Source of the DNA: an uncultured Eubacteriales bacterium
GTDB taxonomy: Bacteria > Bacillota > Clostridia > Oscillospirales > Acutalibacteraceae
Direction: 5' to 3'
DNA: 64,000 nt
Assembly: GCA_934445035.1 (NCBI GenBank)
Contig: CAKSDI010000002.1
Span: 124,001-188,000 of the forward strand
In this document: positions 1-7,687 of the stretch, one piece after another
How the letters are laid out: each line of letters opens with the position of its first letter
How positions within the stretch are numbered: the stretch's first letter is position 1
Position numbers and translations under genes: made by a program
The notes under the pieces: generated by a model
Databases searched by the model: none
What the model was told of the DNA's origin: nothing
What the model saw: the letters and a program-made list of their open reading frames with translations, nothing else

Positions 1-563
1 TCAAAATCAGAGGTCTTAACTCCCGTGAAAATATCCACACTCTGCATAATGTTTAAAACATAGTCCGCAGCTTCGGGACCTAACTGACAGCCGGTTTCAT
101 CGTAAGCTTTATAACCGTTATATTTAGACGGGTTGTGACTCGCCGTGACAACAACGCCCGCGTCGCACTTTAAATATCTTATCGCAAACGAAAGCATAGG
201 AGTGGGCATAAGCTCTTTGTAAATATATACTTTCACGCCGTTAGCCGCGAAAACCTCCGCAGTTGTCCTTGCAAAAAGATCGGATTTTATTCTGCTGTCG
301 TAAGCTATAGCCACAGAGGGCTTATCGCTTCGGGAGAGAACATACTGTGCAAGTCCCTGCGTTGCCTGAGCGACTGTATAAACATTCATTCTGTTGCAGC
401 CTGCGCCTATCACGCCTCTGAGACCTGCCGTGCCGAATTCAAGGTCGGTATAAAAAGCGTCGTTAACGGCGTTTTCATCGTCTTTTATCTCTTTTAGCTC
501 TTTAATAAGATCGGGATCTTTCACGGCATTTTTCAGCCAAAGCTCATATTTTTCTTTTATCAT
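1..563 (-). CDS. alpha-D-phosphohexomutase (phosphoglucomutase/phosphomannomutase), N-terminal part
   Basis: The gene reads leftward and is cut by the window edge, so only about 187 N-terminal residues are visible. The reading frame is open throughout. The family interconverts hexose 1- and 6-phosphates in the cytoplasm through a phosphoserine. The visible part contains the TASHNPSKYNGYK active-site loop (about residues 141-153), where the serine carries the phosphate, and the upstream FGTAGLRG motif (about residues 43-50) typical of the PgcA-like subgroup. The ATG at 563 is preceded by a GGAGG site at 573-577 (read on the minus strand). I infer glucose 6-phosphate/glucose 1-phosphate exchange feeding wall and glycogen sugars. 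Phosphomannomutase or phosphopentomutase activity cannot be excluded from this fragment. Confidence 0.9.
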   Translation of the reverse strand, partial: MIKEKYELWLKNAVKDPDLIKELKEIKDDENAVNDAFYTDLEFGTAGLRGVIGAGCNRMNVYTVAQATQGLAQYVLSRSDKPSVAIAYDSRIKSDLFARTTAEVFAANGVKVYIYKELMPTPMLSFAIRYLKCDAGVVVTASHNPSKYNGYKAYDETGCQLGPEAADYVLNIMQSVDIFTGVKTSDF

Positions 564-600
564 AAACTTTTTTCCTCCGTATTTTATTATTTCTGAATTT

Positions 601-629
601 ATTGTATTATTTTTTTATCCGTTTGTCAA
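601..629 (-). promoter_or_regulatory. sigma-A type promoter of the phosphohexomutase gene
   Basis: On the minus strand a perfect TTGACA (plus 624-629) is followed after 17 bases by TACAAT (plus 601-606). It lies 38 bases upstream of the ATG at 563, so it is well placed for this gene. Confidence 0.7.
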
Positions 630-773
630 TATAAACAAAGGCGTTTATAATAATTTTACTTGACTTTTTAGTGCAAATGGTATAAAATTATAAATGTAAT
701 AAAAATGTTTTTGGTATAATTTACAATTTTCGACAAAATTTGTGAATATCCCTCAAATTATCGGTCTGATTTC

Positions 774-803
774 TTGCAAATGAACCGATAAAAGTGTTAT
801 AAT
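774..803 (+). promoter_or_regulatory. promoter of the sigma-70 factor gene, with flanking inverted repeat
   Basis: TTGCAA (774-779) and TATAAT (798-803) are separated by 18 bases, 33 bases before the ATG at 836. An 8-bp inverted repeat, TTATCGGT (758-765) and ACCGATAA (784-791), brackets the -35 box and may be an operator. The rest of 564-835 is AT-rich and holds no gene that I can see. Confidence 0.6.
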
Positions 804-835
804 TTGTTTTACACTTATTTCGGTTTGGAGTATTT

Positions 836-1393
836 ATGGAAGATTTTTTAAAATCAGGCGCCGCGCTCAGCGATAAAGAGATCATTTCTAAAATAAAAAG
901 CGGAGATCGCGTTTATCTTAGAATTTTGATTGAAAGATATATGCCTTATATTATTAATGCGGCGAGGAATTATCCTTATATCGACCGCGAGGATCTTATT
1001 CAGGAGGGCAGGCTTGCCGTGTTTTCCGCGGCGGAAAGCTATGATGAAAAAATCGCCGCTTTTTCAACCTTTGTTTTCCTTTGTATAAACAGGGCGATTT
1101 CTTCTTTTGCGAGAAGCTTTTCAGCAAAAAAGCGCGTTCCTGCGGAGCTTATTGATCCATTGGGCGAAACCGATATTCTTTCGCTTGAGGATCCCGAAAA
1201 GCTTATTATCGAAAGAGAAAATTTTGAAAATTTAAAAAATAATATAAAAAGTCTTTTATCCGAAACGGAATATAAAGTGCTTATCGGGTTTTTATCCGCA
1301 AAGAGTTACGGCGAGATAGCGGCGGAGCTTAATATATCGGAAAAATCAGTTGATAACGCACTGAGCCGCGTAAGAAAAAAGCTTAAAAAATAA
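836..1393 (+). CDS. sigma-70 family RNA polymerase sigma factor, SigH-like
   Basis: This 185-residue protein has the two-domain layout of short alternative sigma factors. Region 2 lies at about residues 30-95, with the core-binding stretch DREDLIQEG at 50-58. Region 4 is at about 138-183, with a helix-turn-helix (SYGEIAAELNISEKSVDNA). There is no region 1.1 and no clear region 3. It should direct core RNA polymerase to a limited promoter set. Length and organisation fit the SigH (Spo0H)/ECF-like group of Clostridia, where SigH runs the start of sporulation and competence genes, but the usual SigH neighbours (rpmG, secE, nusG) are absent, so I do not assign the symbol. The ATG has a modest TTGGAG site at 825-830. 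Its own promoter is bracketed by an inverted repeat, which suggests repression or autoregulation. Confidence 0.8.
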   Translation: MEDFLKSGAALSDKEIISKIKSGDRVYLRILIERYMPYIINAARNYPYIDREDLIQEGRLAVFSAAESYDEKIAAFSTFVFLCINRAISSFARSFSAKKRVPAELIDPLGETDILSLEDPEKLIIERENFENLKNNIKSLLSETEYKVLIGFLSAKSYGEIAAELNISEKSVDNALSRVRKKLKK

Positions 1394-1396
1394 ATA

Positions 1397-1468
1397 TGGC
1401 CTTGGTAGCTTAAATAGCAGAGCGTTGAAAGCAAAATCAAAGATGTCGGTGCGAACCCGTCCGGGCTA
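1397..1468 (+). ncRNA. tRNA-like element (degenerate tRNA or tRNA mimic)
   Basis: The 72 bases between the sigma gene and the zinc-ribbon gene fold much like a tRNA. The acceptor-like stem pairs 1397-1402 with 1463-1468, including G-U pairs. A D-arm pairs 1408-1411 with 1420-1423 after a TA at 1406-1407. An anticodon-like stem pairs 1425-1428 with 1437-1440 around an 8-base loop containing GCA. A T-arm has the loop TGCGAAC (1450-1456) closed by CGG/CCG. It departs from real tRNAs: no U before the anticodon, an 8-base anticodon loop, the TTC of the T-loop read as TGC, and no encoded CCA. It may be a decayed tRNA or a tRNA mimic in the leader of the next gene. I do not think it is a working tRNA. 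Confidence 0.4.
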
Positions 1469-1494
1469 ATTAGAAAACAAGAGAGGTACAAAAA

Positions 1495-1791
1495 ATGTTC
1501 GAAGACAAGACTTTAGTTTGCAAGGAGTGCGGAGCGGAATTCGTTTTCACTGCAAGGGAGCAGGAGTTTTATCAGGAAAAAGGCTTTGAGAACGAGCCCC
1601 AGCGCTGTAAGGCGTGCCGCGACAAGCGCAAGAATGCAAACAGAGCGCCCCGTGAAATGCACGAGGCAGTCTGCGATGCCTGCGGCGGCGTAGCAAAGGT
1701 TCCTTTCGTTCCCCGTGACGACCGACCCGTTTATTGCAGCGAATGCTTTGCAAAAATGAAAGAGCAGAATCAGAACGACGACGCTGAATAA
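1495..1791 (+). CDS. small double zinc-ribbon protein
   Basis: This 98-residue soluble protein carries two CxxC pairs in each half: Cys9/Cys12 with Cys38/Cys41, and Cys60/Cys63 with Cys81/Cys84. This is the arrangement of the probable zinc-ribbon family with the CxxC-x17-CxxC C-terminal domain, which is common in Firmicutes and of unknown function. Each half probably binds one zinc ion and could contact nucleic acid or protein. The end of the protein is acidic and lacks structure. The ATG has a GAGAGG site at 1481-1486. It lies downstream of the tRNA-like element and ends at a strong terminator, so it may be expressed on its own or by read-through from the sigma gene. Confidence 0.8.
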   Translation: MFEDKTLVCKECGAEFVFTAREQEFYQEKGFENEPQRCKACRDKRKNANRAPREMHEAVCDACGGVAKVPFVPRDDRPVYCSECFAKMKEQNQNDDAE

Positions 1792-1809
1792 TTTTTGACA
1801 ATGAACCTG

Positions 1810-1835
1810 CCGCCCGGAATTTCTTTTCCGGGCGG
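1810..1835 (+). terminator. intrinsic terminator after the zinc-ribbon gene
   Basis: A GC-rich 10-bp stem pairs 1810-1819 with 1826-1835 around a 6-base loop and is followed by a T-rich stretch (taagtttgtttt). Confidence 0.75.
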
Positions 1836-1929
1836 TAAGTTTGTTTTCAAAAAATAATACAAATATTCATATTTTAGTAATAAAATTATTGTAAAATTTT
1901 TTCATAAAGTTTATCAGGGGGACAGGATT

Positions 1930-2619
1930 ATGAACCGTCAAACGATCTTAATCGCGGATGATGATATAAATATTTGCGAGCTTTTAAGGCTCTATCTTGA
2001 AAAAGACGGATTTAATACCGTGGTTGCTCACGACGGAAAAGAAGCGCTTGAGCAGGCGGAAAAATTCGATGTGGACTTAATAGTGCTTGATATTATGATG
2101 CCCCGGCTTGACGGTTGGCAGGTCTGCCGCGAGATCCGCAAGAAGAGCAATACTCCTATAATTATGCTTACTGCTAAGGGCGAGACCTTTGATAAGATAT
2201 TAGGTTTAGAATTAGGGGCTGACGATTATGTCAGCAAGCCTTTTGATTCAAAAGAGGTTGTAGCAAGAATAAAAGCCGTTCTCCGCAGAACTAACGGGGA
2301 GGACTCGCAGACCGATATAAAAGAAGTCCGCTTTGATAAGCTTATTATCAATCTTACCAATTATGAGCTGATAGTCGACGGCAAGAGGATAGACACTCCT
2401 CCGAAAGAGCTTGAGCTTATTTATCATCTTGCAAGCAATCCGAACAGGGTTTATACCCGCGATCAGCTTCTTGATGAGGTTTGGGGCTTTGATTACTACG
2501 GCGATTCGAGAACAGTCGATGTTCATGTTAAAAGACTCAGAGAAAAGCTTGAAAACGTTTCCGAAAAATGGTCGCTCAAAACCGTTTGGGGCGTTGGATA
2601 CAAATTTGAGGTAAAGTGA
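1930..2619 (+). CDS. OmpR/PhoB-family response regulator
   Basis: This 229-residue DNA-binding response regulator starts with a receiver domain (about residues 4-118) that shows the acidic pocket DDD (10-12), the phosphoacceptor Asp54 in VLDIMMP, and the conserved Lys103 in SKPF. A winged-helix domain follows (about 130-228), with the recognition region TVDVHVKRLREKL. The GGGGG site at 1917-1921 precedes the ATG. It overlaps the histidine kinase gene by one base, so the two are translationally coupled and form a cognate pair. An HtrA-type protease gene follows, so envelope or protein-folding stress is a reasonable guess for the regulon. The exact signal is unknown. Confidence 0.93.
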   Translation: MNRQTILIADDDINICELLRLYLEKDGFNTVVAHDGKEALEQAEKFDVDLIVLDIMMPRLDGWQVCREIRKKSNTPIIMLTAKGETFDKILGLELGADDYVSKPFDSKEVVARIKAVLRRTNGEDSQTDIKEVRFDKLIINLTNYELIVDGKRIDTPPKELELIYHLASNPNRVYTRDQLLDEVWGFDYYGDSRTVDVHVKRLREKLENVSEKWSLKTVWGVGYKFEVK

Positions 2620-4052
2620 TGCGACAGCGTCTTTTCGGAAAATATTTTTTAGCATTTATGCTGATAATCATTTTAAGCCTGGGAACTTTAATGGCGACGC
2701 TTACCCTCGTTTATAATGATTATGTTGCAGATTTAAAATATGATTCGCTCAAAAAAGTAAGCGAAAGCGTGGCGGATTTTGCCGGCGGTCAGATATACAC
2801 TATTGATGAAGCGGCAGATAATAAAGGGCTCTACTATATTATTAAAAATCTCTGCGCTGTAAACGACAGCGATGTTTTTGTGACCAACAGTTACGGGATT
2901 ATAAAGGTCTGCAGTTGCGAAGAATTCGGGATAAACGGATTTTGCGGCCATTCGGGCTCGAAAATTCCCGACAGCGTTATAAAAGGCTTCGGCAGAAAAG
3001 AGCCGAAAGGAATTGATAATCTCGATCTTTATAAGGAACAGCAATATTTCTATTCCTGCAAGCTTGTTTCTAAAAATGACAAGCAAATGGGATATGTTGT
3101 AGCCGCCTCCTCGCTTGCAAGCGTTAAGCATTTGACAAAGAAAGTCACAAGACTGTTTTTGTTCTCTTCTATTCTTCCGGTTGTGCTGATGTTCTTTGCG
3201 CTGTACGGAATGACGGTCAAGATATCTAAGCCGATAAAGCTTATGTCAGACGCTTCTAAAGCAATGGCGGGAGGAGATTTCTCAAAGCGAATTCCCGTCA
3301 CGAGCGACGATGAGATAGGCGAGCTTGCCGCATCGTTTAATCAGATGACGAATTCTATTTCAAGACTTGAGGAAACAAGAAAAAGCTTTGTTGCGAATGT
3401 TTCGCACGAGCTTAAGACTCCGATGACAACTATAAGCGGATTTGTCGACGGAATTATCGACGGTACTATAGAGCCGGAAAAACAGAATTATTACCTTAAT
3501 ATTGTTTCCGAAGAGATAAAAAGGCTTTCGAGAATGGTTCAGTCGATGCTCAGCATTTCAAAGCTTGAATCGGGAGAATTTGCTCTTAAATATGAGAAGT
3601 TTGATTTCAGAGAACTTCTTCTAAGGATAGTTGTAAGCCAGGAGCAGAGAATAGAGGAAAGAAATCTTGAAATTTCAGGGCTTGATTCGATAGAAAGTAT
3701 CACTTTAAATGCCGATAAGGATCTTATTTACAGGGTTATTTATAATCTTGTGGATAATGCCGTTAAATTCACGGATGAGGGCGGATCGATCTCTTTCGCG
3801 CTCAGTGCGGACTCTAAGGATATGGACTTTAAGATAAGAAATACAGGCAAGGGAATACCGCAAAGCGAATTACCGCTTGTTTTCGAAAGATTTTATAAGC
3901 TTGATAAATCGAGGTCTGCTAATAAAAACAGTATGGGACTCGGTCTTTATATAGTAAAAACAATAGTAAAATCCCACGGCGGAACGATCTCTGTATCAAG
4001 CGTTGAAAATGAATTTACAGAATTTGAAGTAAAACTCCCTCTTATAAAATAA
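2619..4052 (+). CDS. membrane sensor histidine kinase
   Basis: This 477-residue kinase starts at ATG 2619, with GAGGT at 2608-2612 six bases before it; the GTG at 2616 is too close to that site. The order is: TM1 (about 10-32), an extracellular sensor of about 145 residues, TM2 (about 177-198), HAMP (200-250), HisKA with the phosphoacceptor in SHELKTP (His263), and HATPase with NLVDNA, GKGIP and GLGLYIVK. This is the WalK/PhoR/ResE class. The sensor holds a cluster of cysteines (Cys79, 98, 100, 109 and 147), with CSC and CGH motifs that could form disulfides or bind a metal. It should phosphorylate the adjoining regulator. The membrane location and coupling are clear; the ligand is not. Confidence 0.92.
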   Translation: MRQRLFGKYFLAFMLIIILSLGTLMATLTLVYNDYVADLKYDSLKKVSESVADFAGGQIYTIDEAADNKGLYYIIKNLCAVNDSDVFVTNSYGIIKVCSCEEFGINGFCGHSGSKIPDSVIKGFGRKEPKGIDNLDLYKEQQYFYSCKLVSKNDKQMGYVVAASSLASVKHLTKKVTRLFLFSSILPVVLMFFALYGMTVKISKPIKLMSDASKAMAGGDFSKRIPVTSDDEIGELAASFNQMTNSISRLEETRKSFVANVSHELKTPMTTISGFVDGIIDGTIEPEKQNYYLNIVSEEIKRLSRMVQSMLSISKLESGEFALKYEKFDFRELLLRIVVSQEQRIEERNLEISGLDSIESITLNADKDLIYRVIYNLVDNAVKFTDEGGSISFALSADSKDMDFKIRNTGKGIPQSELPLVFERFYKLDKSRSANKNSMGLGLYIVKTIVKSHGGTISVSSVENEFTEFEVKLPLIK

Positions 4053-4083
4053 TTTGTATTATTGATTTTGAAAGGAAATTTTT

Positions 4084-5430
4084 ATGAGCGAAGAAATTAA
4101 TAATAATCTTAATTCAAATGACGAGGAAATAAAGCAGGAGCCTGAAACAGTTGCGGAAGAAAGCTTTAATGAGCCGGAAAAAGTCCCTGTTCCGACTACG
4201 CTTGTCAAAGTTGAATATACTGACGACGAGCCAAATAAGGACTATTCTTCTTCCGTCAGAGGACTTAAGCTTTTTGCTTTGATAATGGCTTGCGTTATGC
4301 TTCTTACCGCCACCTGCCTTACGGGATTTTTTATGGGCAGAAGCACTTCGCAGTATGCGAGAAATAAAAATATTACTGTAGACCTTGCGGCAAAGCCTAA
4401 GAAAACAGATCAGATGACACCTGCCCAGGTTTACGAAAAGGTCGATAAAAGCATCGTTGGAATAGTCGTTTACAATTCCGCCGGCTCCTCGGCTAATGCA
4501 ACGGGAGTTATAATTTCCGAAGACGGATATATCGTTACAAACGACCATATCTATGCCGATATAGGCGCTCCTAAATTCCTTGTTTATATGAGCGACGGTT
4601 CTGAAAGAACAGCGGAATATATAGCAGGCGATTCTATAAGCGATCTTGCAGTGCTTAAGCTTACTAAAACCTCCGGTATAACCGCCGCCACTTTGGGAAA
4701 TTCTTCAGAGCTTATTTGCGGCGAATCGGTCGTAGCGATAGGCAGACCGAGCTCCGCACAGGATAAATCGACTATCACGAGCGGAATAGTATCTCTTACC
4801 GAGCGCAGAGTTAAAACGACCTCTAATTATTCTTCAAAGCTTATTCAGACAGACAGTGCCATAAACCCCGGCAGTTCCGGAGGCGCGCTTGTAAATATGT
4901 ACGGTCAGGTAGTAGGAATCACTTCTTCAAAGCTTGCCGGCGCTCAATATGATTCAATAGGCTTTGCAATTCCCACAACCACAGTTTCGAGAGTAACAAA
5001 ACAGCTCATCAAATACGGAAAGGTAACAGACAGGGCAAAACTCGGAATTACTTATCAGATGATAAATACTCCCGAAGCAAATGCAAAAGATCTTTCAAGC
5101 ACCGGCCTTTATGTTGTTTCCGTCGGTGAGGACAGCGATCTTTACGGAAAGGTAAAAGAGGGCGATATAATTACTCATATCAACGGCACTAAAATAACCT
5201 ACGACGATATGGTGCTTAATATTATCGACGATTGCCGTGCAGGAGATACAATCAAGGTCACCGTGGTGGAATCAAACGGCGGAGTAAAAGAATACTCCGC
5301 AAAGCTTAAAGCAAATATCGGTGAATCAAGCTATTCTTCTTCTGTAAAATCAAATTCTTCCGATAAATCAAGCAGTTCTTCGGACAGCAGTTCTTCCGGC
5401 AAAACATTCGATTTCCCTTACGGCGGATAA
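4084..5430 (+). CDS. HtrA/DegP-like membrane-anchored serine protease with PDZ domain
   Basis: This 448-residue S1C-family protease has a cytoplasmic acidic N-terminus (1-60), one membrane segment (about 62-84), a trypsin-like domain with catalytic His155 (VTNDHIYAD), Asp187 (SDLAVLKL) and Ser265 (NPGSSGGAL), and one PDZ domain (about 330-400). A serine-rich tail of about 35 residues follows, possibly a wall-spanning or disordered linker. Such proteases degrade or refold damaged exported proteins outside the membrane. The usual TNxHV motif reads TNDHI, a conservative change. It follows the two-component genes by 31 bases with its own GAAAGGAA site and probably belongs to the same transcription unit, which fits an envelope-stress circuit. 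Confidence 0.92.
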   Translation: MSEEINNNLNSNDEEIKQEPETVAEESFNEPEKVPVPTTLVKVEYTDDEPNKDYSSSVRGLKLFALIMACVMLLTATCLTGFFMGRSTSQYARNKNITVDLAAKPKKTDQMTPAQVYEKVDKSIVGIVVYNSAGSSANATGVIISEDGYIVTNDHIYADIGAPKFLVYMSDGSERTAEYIAGDSISDLAVLKLTKTSGITAATLGNSSELICGESVVAIGRPSSAQDKSTITSGIVSLTERRVKTTSNYSSKLIQTDSAINPGSSGGALVNMYGQVVGITSSKLAGAQYDSIGFAIPTTTVSRVTKQLIKYGKVTDRAKLGITYQMINTPEANAKDLSSTGLYVVSVGEDSDLYGKVKEGDIITHINGTKITYDDMVLNIIDDCRAGDTIKVTVVESNGGVKEYSAKLKANIGESSYSSSVKSNSSDKSSSSSDSSSSGKTFDFPYGG

Positions 5431-5449
5431 ACTTATAAAGTTTTTTTAA

Positions 5450-5490
5450 AAAACCGTTTCAGGATTTTCCCTATGAAACGGTTTTATTTT
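5450..5490 (+). terminator. intrinsic terminator after the htrA-like gene
   Basis: A perfect 11-bp stem pairs 5450-5460 with 5475-5485, followed by ATTTT. The 3' arm also overlaps the -35 region of the spoIVB promoter. Confidence 0.75.
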
Positions 5491-5510
5491 GCAAAGTTCC
5501 GGGAATAATT
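5480..5510 (+). promoter_or_regulatory. candidate forespore (sigma-F/sigma-G type) promoter of spoIVB
   Basis: GGTTTTA (5480-5486), 14 bases, then GGGAATAATT (5501-5510). The -10 fits the remembered sigma-F consensus GGNRANAHTN at every position. The same -35 word and the same spacing occur before sigG in this window. It ends 22 bases before the spoIVB ATG. No sigma-A TATAAT is present here. Confidence 0.5.
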
Positions 5511-5532
5511 ATATTACTTTGAGGGTGATATA

Positions 5533-6777
5533 ATGAAATTTGCAAAAACGGCGGTCAGAGCGACGGCAATTTTATTTGCCGTAATTTCTTTTGCTCTGTT
5601 TTTAACGCTTTATGTTATGAAAAAAGATGTGGCTTCAAGCTATAAGGTAAATCCCGGAGAAAGCTTCAGCCTTGATTCAAAACTGCCTGTCACGGCTGTT
5701 TATAAGGGCGCAAAATTCAGGCAGGTTTCGGCGTCGTCTGTAGGGGAAAAATATAATATCGATTTAAAGCTTTTCGGCTTTATTCCTTTTTCTTCGACCA
5801 ATGTTGAGGTCGTCGATCCGTCGTATGTAACGGTGCTTGGAAATCCTTTCGGAATGAAGCTTTATACAAACGGCGTGCTTGTAATAGAAACATCAAGCGT
5901 TAACACATCAAACGGATCCGTTGATCCGGCGAAAGAAGCAGGGCTTAAAGTCGGAGATTATATCGAAACGATTGACGGCATAAGCGTTACCTGCAACGAA
6001 GATGTTTCGGAAATTGTGAGCGGTTCTAATGGCAAAGAACTTGCGCTTAAAATAAACAGAAAGAAAAATTCTGTAAATCTTAAAATAAAACCCGTTAAAG
6101 ACGAGTCCGACGGGGTTTACAGAATAGGCGTGTGGGTAAGGGACAGCTCGGCGGGAATAGGCAGCCTTACTTTTTACAGTCCGTCAGACAATGTTATCTG
6201 CGGCCTCGGCCACGGAATATGCGATGAAGATACGGGAAGTCTGCTTGATCTGTCGTCGGGAGAAATGGTCGGAGCGGAAATATTATCCGTAAACAAAGCG
6301 TCCAACGGCAACCCCGGCGAGCTGAAAGGCAAATTCACCTTTTCTTCTTTAGCTGATATTGCCGCAAATAAATCAGACGGCGTATATGGTTTTTTAAAGG
6401 GCGAGCTTAATTTCGGCAACCTTACTAAAGTTGCGAATAAGCAGGAAGTAACCGACGGCGAAGCACAGATCTTATGCACGGTTTCAGGCGAACAGCCTAA
6501 GCTTTATTCCTGCAGTATTAAAAAGAGAAACCTGACCTATCTTTCTAAAACTCAAAATCTTTTGGTGACTGTTACCGATCCCGAGCTTTTGGATAAGGCA
6601 GGCGGAATAGTGCAGGGAATGAGCGGAAGCCCGATAATTCAAAACGGCAAGCTTGTCGGAGCGGTGACTCATGTTCTTGTTGACGATCCTAAAACGGGTT
6701 ACGGAATATTTGCCGAAAATATGTTAAAAGAGGCTAAATCGGCTGCGGATGCCAAAAAACTTAAAAATGCGTCTTAA
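5533..6777 (+). CDS. spoIVB: SpoIVB peptidase (sporulation signalling protease)
   Basis: This 414-residue protein has an N-terminal membrane anchor (about 7-29), a PDZ domain (about 105-190) and an S55 peptidase domain. The peptidase domain shows the His of GLGHGICD (about 227) and the signature GIVQGMSGSPIIQNGKLVGA, with the catalytic serine at about 366. SpoIVB is made in the forespore, acts in the intermembrane space, and cleaves SpoIVFA to release pro-sigma-K processing in Bacillus. The length is close to the Bacillus protein (425). The ATG has a GAGGGTGAT site. The usual downstream gene spo0A is not here; an alarmone synthetase follows instead. The upstream promoter resembles sigma-F/sigma-G sites. 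Identification is firm. Confidence 0.96.
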   Translation: MKFAKTAVRATAILFAVISFALFLTLYVMKKDVASSYKVNPGESFSLDSKLPVTAVYKGAKFRQVSASSVGEKYNIDLKLFGFIPFSSTNVEVVDPSYVTVLGNPFGMKLYTNGVLVIETSSVNTSNGSVDPAKEAGLKVGDYIETIDGISVTCNEDVSEIVSGSNGKELALKINRKKNSVNLKIKPVKDESDGVYRIGVWVRDSSAGIGSLTFYSPSDNVICGLGHGICDEDTGSLLDLSSGEMVGAEILSVNKASNGNPGELKGKFTFSSLADIAANKSDGVYGFLKGELNFGNLTKVANKQEVTDGEAQILCTVSGEQPKLYSCSIKKRNLTYLSKTQNLLVTVTDPELLDKAGGIVQGMSGSPIIQNGKLVGAVTHVLVDDPKTGYGIFAENMLKEAKSAADAKKLKNAS

Positions 6778-6787
6778 AATAATAAAA

Positions 6788-6827
6788 CTGCCGCGAAAAG
6801 ATTTTTTCTTAACGCGGCAGAGTTTTT
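6788..6827 (+). terminator. intrinsic terminator after spoIVB
   Basis: The 8-bp GC-rich stem CTGCCGCG/CGCGGCAG (6788-6795 with 6813-6820) is followed by AGTTTTT. Confidence 0.75.
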
Positions 6828-6859
6828 AAAGATACGATATTATTTAATAGGCAAAAATG

Positions 6860-6887
6860 TTGCTATAATTTTCAAATGTGGTATAAT
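6860..6887 (+). promoter_or_regulatory. sigma-A promoter of the relQ-nadE unit
   Basis: TTGCTA (6860-6865), 16 bases, TATAAT (6882-6887), 75 bases before the relQ ATG. Confidence 0.6.
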
Positions 6888-6962
6888 ATTAATATTGTGT
6901 TTTAAAAAAATCCATAATTGTGCTTTATAATATAGGTATATTATGGTTAAGAGGATGAAATA

Positions 6963-7664
6963 ATGGCACTTTTTAATAAGAACGGAAAAATAATTGAGCA
7001 GTTTCTTAAAAGCAAGATAAATGAAGACGAAATAAGGCTTTTGGCACAGGAATATACAATGCCCTTTAAAGAGCTTATGGCTTATTACAGATGCGCTATG
7101 ATGGAAGTTTCAACTAAGTTTAATGTTTTAAATGAAGAGCTTTCCCTGCAATATGACCGAAATCCGATAGAAAGCATCAAAACGAGGCTTAAATCTCCCG
7201 AAAGTATTCTTGAAAAATGCAAGAGAAAAAATATTCCTGTCAATGCTAAAAGTATAGAAGATAATATTTATGATATCGCGGGAGTAAGAGTTATATGCGC
7301 TTTCCCGTCGGACATATATATGATGGCTGACGCGCTTTTAAAGCAAGACGATATTAAGCTTATAAATTTGAAAGACTATATAAAAAATCCTAAAGAAACG
7401 GGTTACAGAAGTCTTCATCTTATAGTGGAAATTCCGATTTTCCTGCACGATGAGAAAAAGTTTATGAAAGTTGAGGTCCAATTCAGGACTATTTCTATGG
7501 ATTGGTGGGCAACACTGGAACATAAAATCAAGTACAAGAAAAATTACGAGCTTACCCGCCAGACCGAAGACGAACTTAAGGAATGCGCGAGAGTGAGCGC
7601 TGAACTTGATAAAAAAATGGAACAGATACATAAGAATGTTGAAAAGTTTATTTCAATAGATTAA
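6963..7664 (+). CDS. relQ: small alarmone synthetase, GTP pyrophosphokinase (RelQ/YjbM type)
   Basis: This 233-residue protein is a single RelA/SpoT nucleotidyltransferase domain without the HD hydrolase, TGS or ACT domains of full-length Rel. This is the small alarmone synthetase class, which transfers pyrophosphate from ATP to GDP or GTP to make (p)ppGpp. Visible motifs are SIKTRLKSPESILEK (substrate and Mg binding), DIAGVRVIC, TGYRSLH, and VEVQFRTISMDWWATLEHKI. The C-terminal helix is typical of the tetramerising RelQ subgroup rather than RelP. The ATG has an AAGAGGATG site. The nadE gene starts 23 bases downstream with its own ribosome site, so the two are probably cotranscribed. Its position after spoIVB, where spo0A is expected, is unusual. 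Confidence 0.9.
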   Translation: MALFNKNGKIIEQFLKSKINEDEIRLLAQEYTMPFKELMAYYRCAMMEVSTKFNVLNEELSLQYDRNPIESIKTRLKSPESILEKCKRKNIPVNAKSIEDNIYDIAGVRVICAFPSDIYMMADALLKQDDIKLINLKDYIKNPKETGYRSLHLIVEIPIFLHDEKKFMKVEVQFRTISMDWWATLEHKIKYKKNYELTRQTEDELKECARVSAELDKKMEQIHKNVEKFISID

Positions 7665-7687
7665 AATCCGATTTAAGGAGAGATAAT

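Noticed and set aside
1397..1468. Functional tRNA-Cys (GCA in the anticodon-like loop)
   Set aside because: No U33, an 8-base loop, a mutated T-loop and no CCA argue against a working tRNA; kept only as a tRNA-like element.
4114..4548. 144-codon open frame antisense to the htrA-like gene
   Set aside because: The htrA-like protein has its full set of motifs in the other strand.
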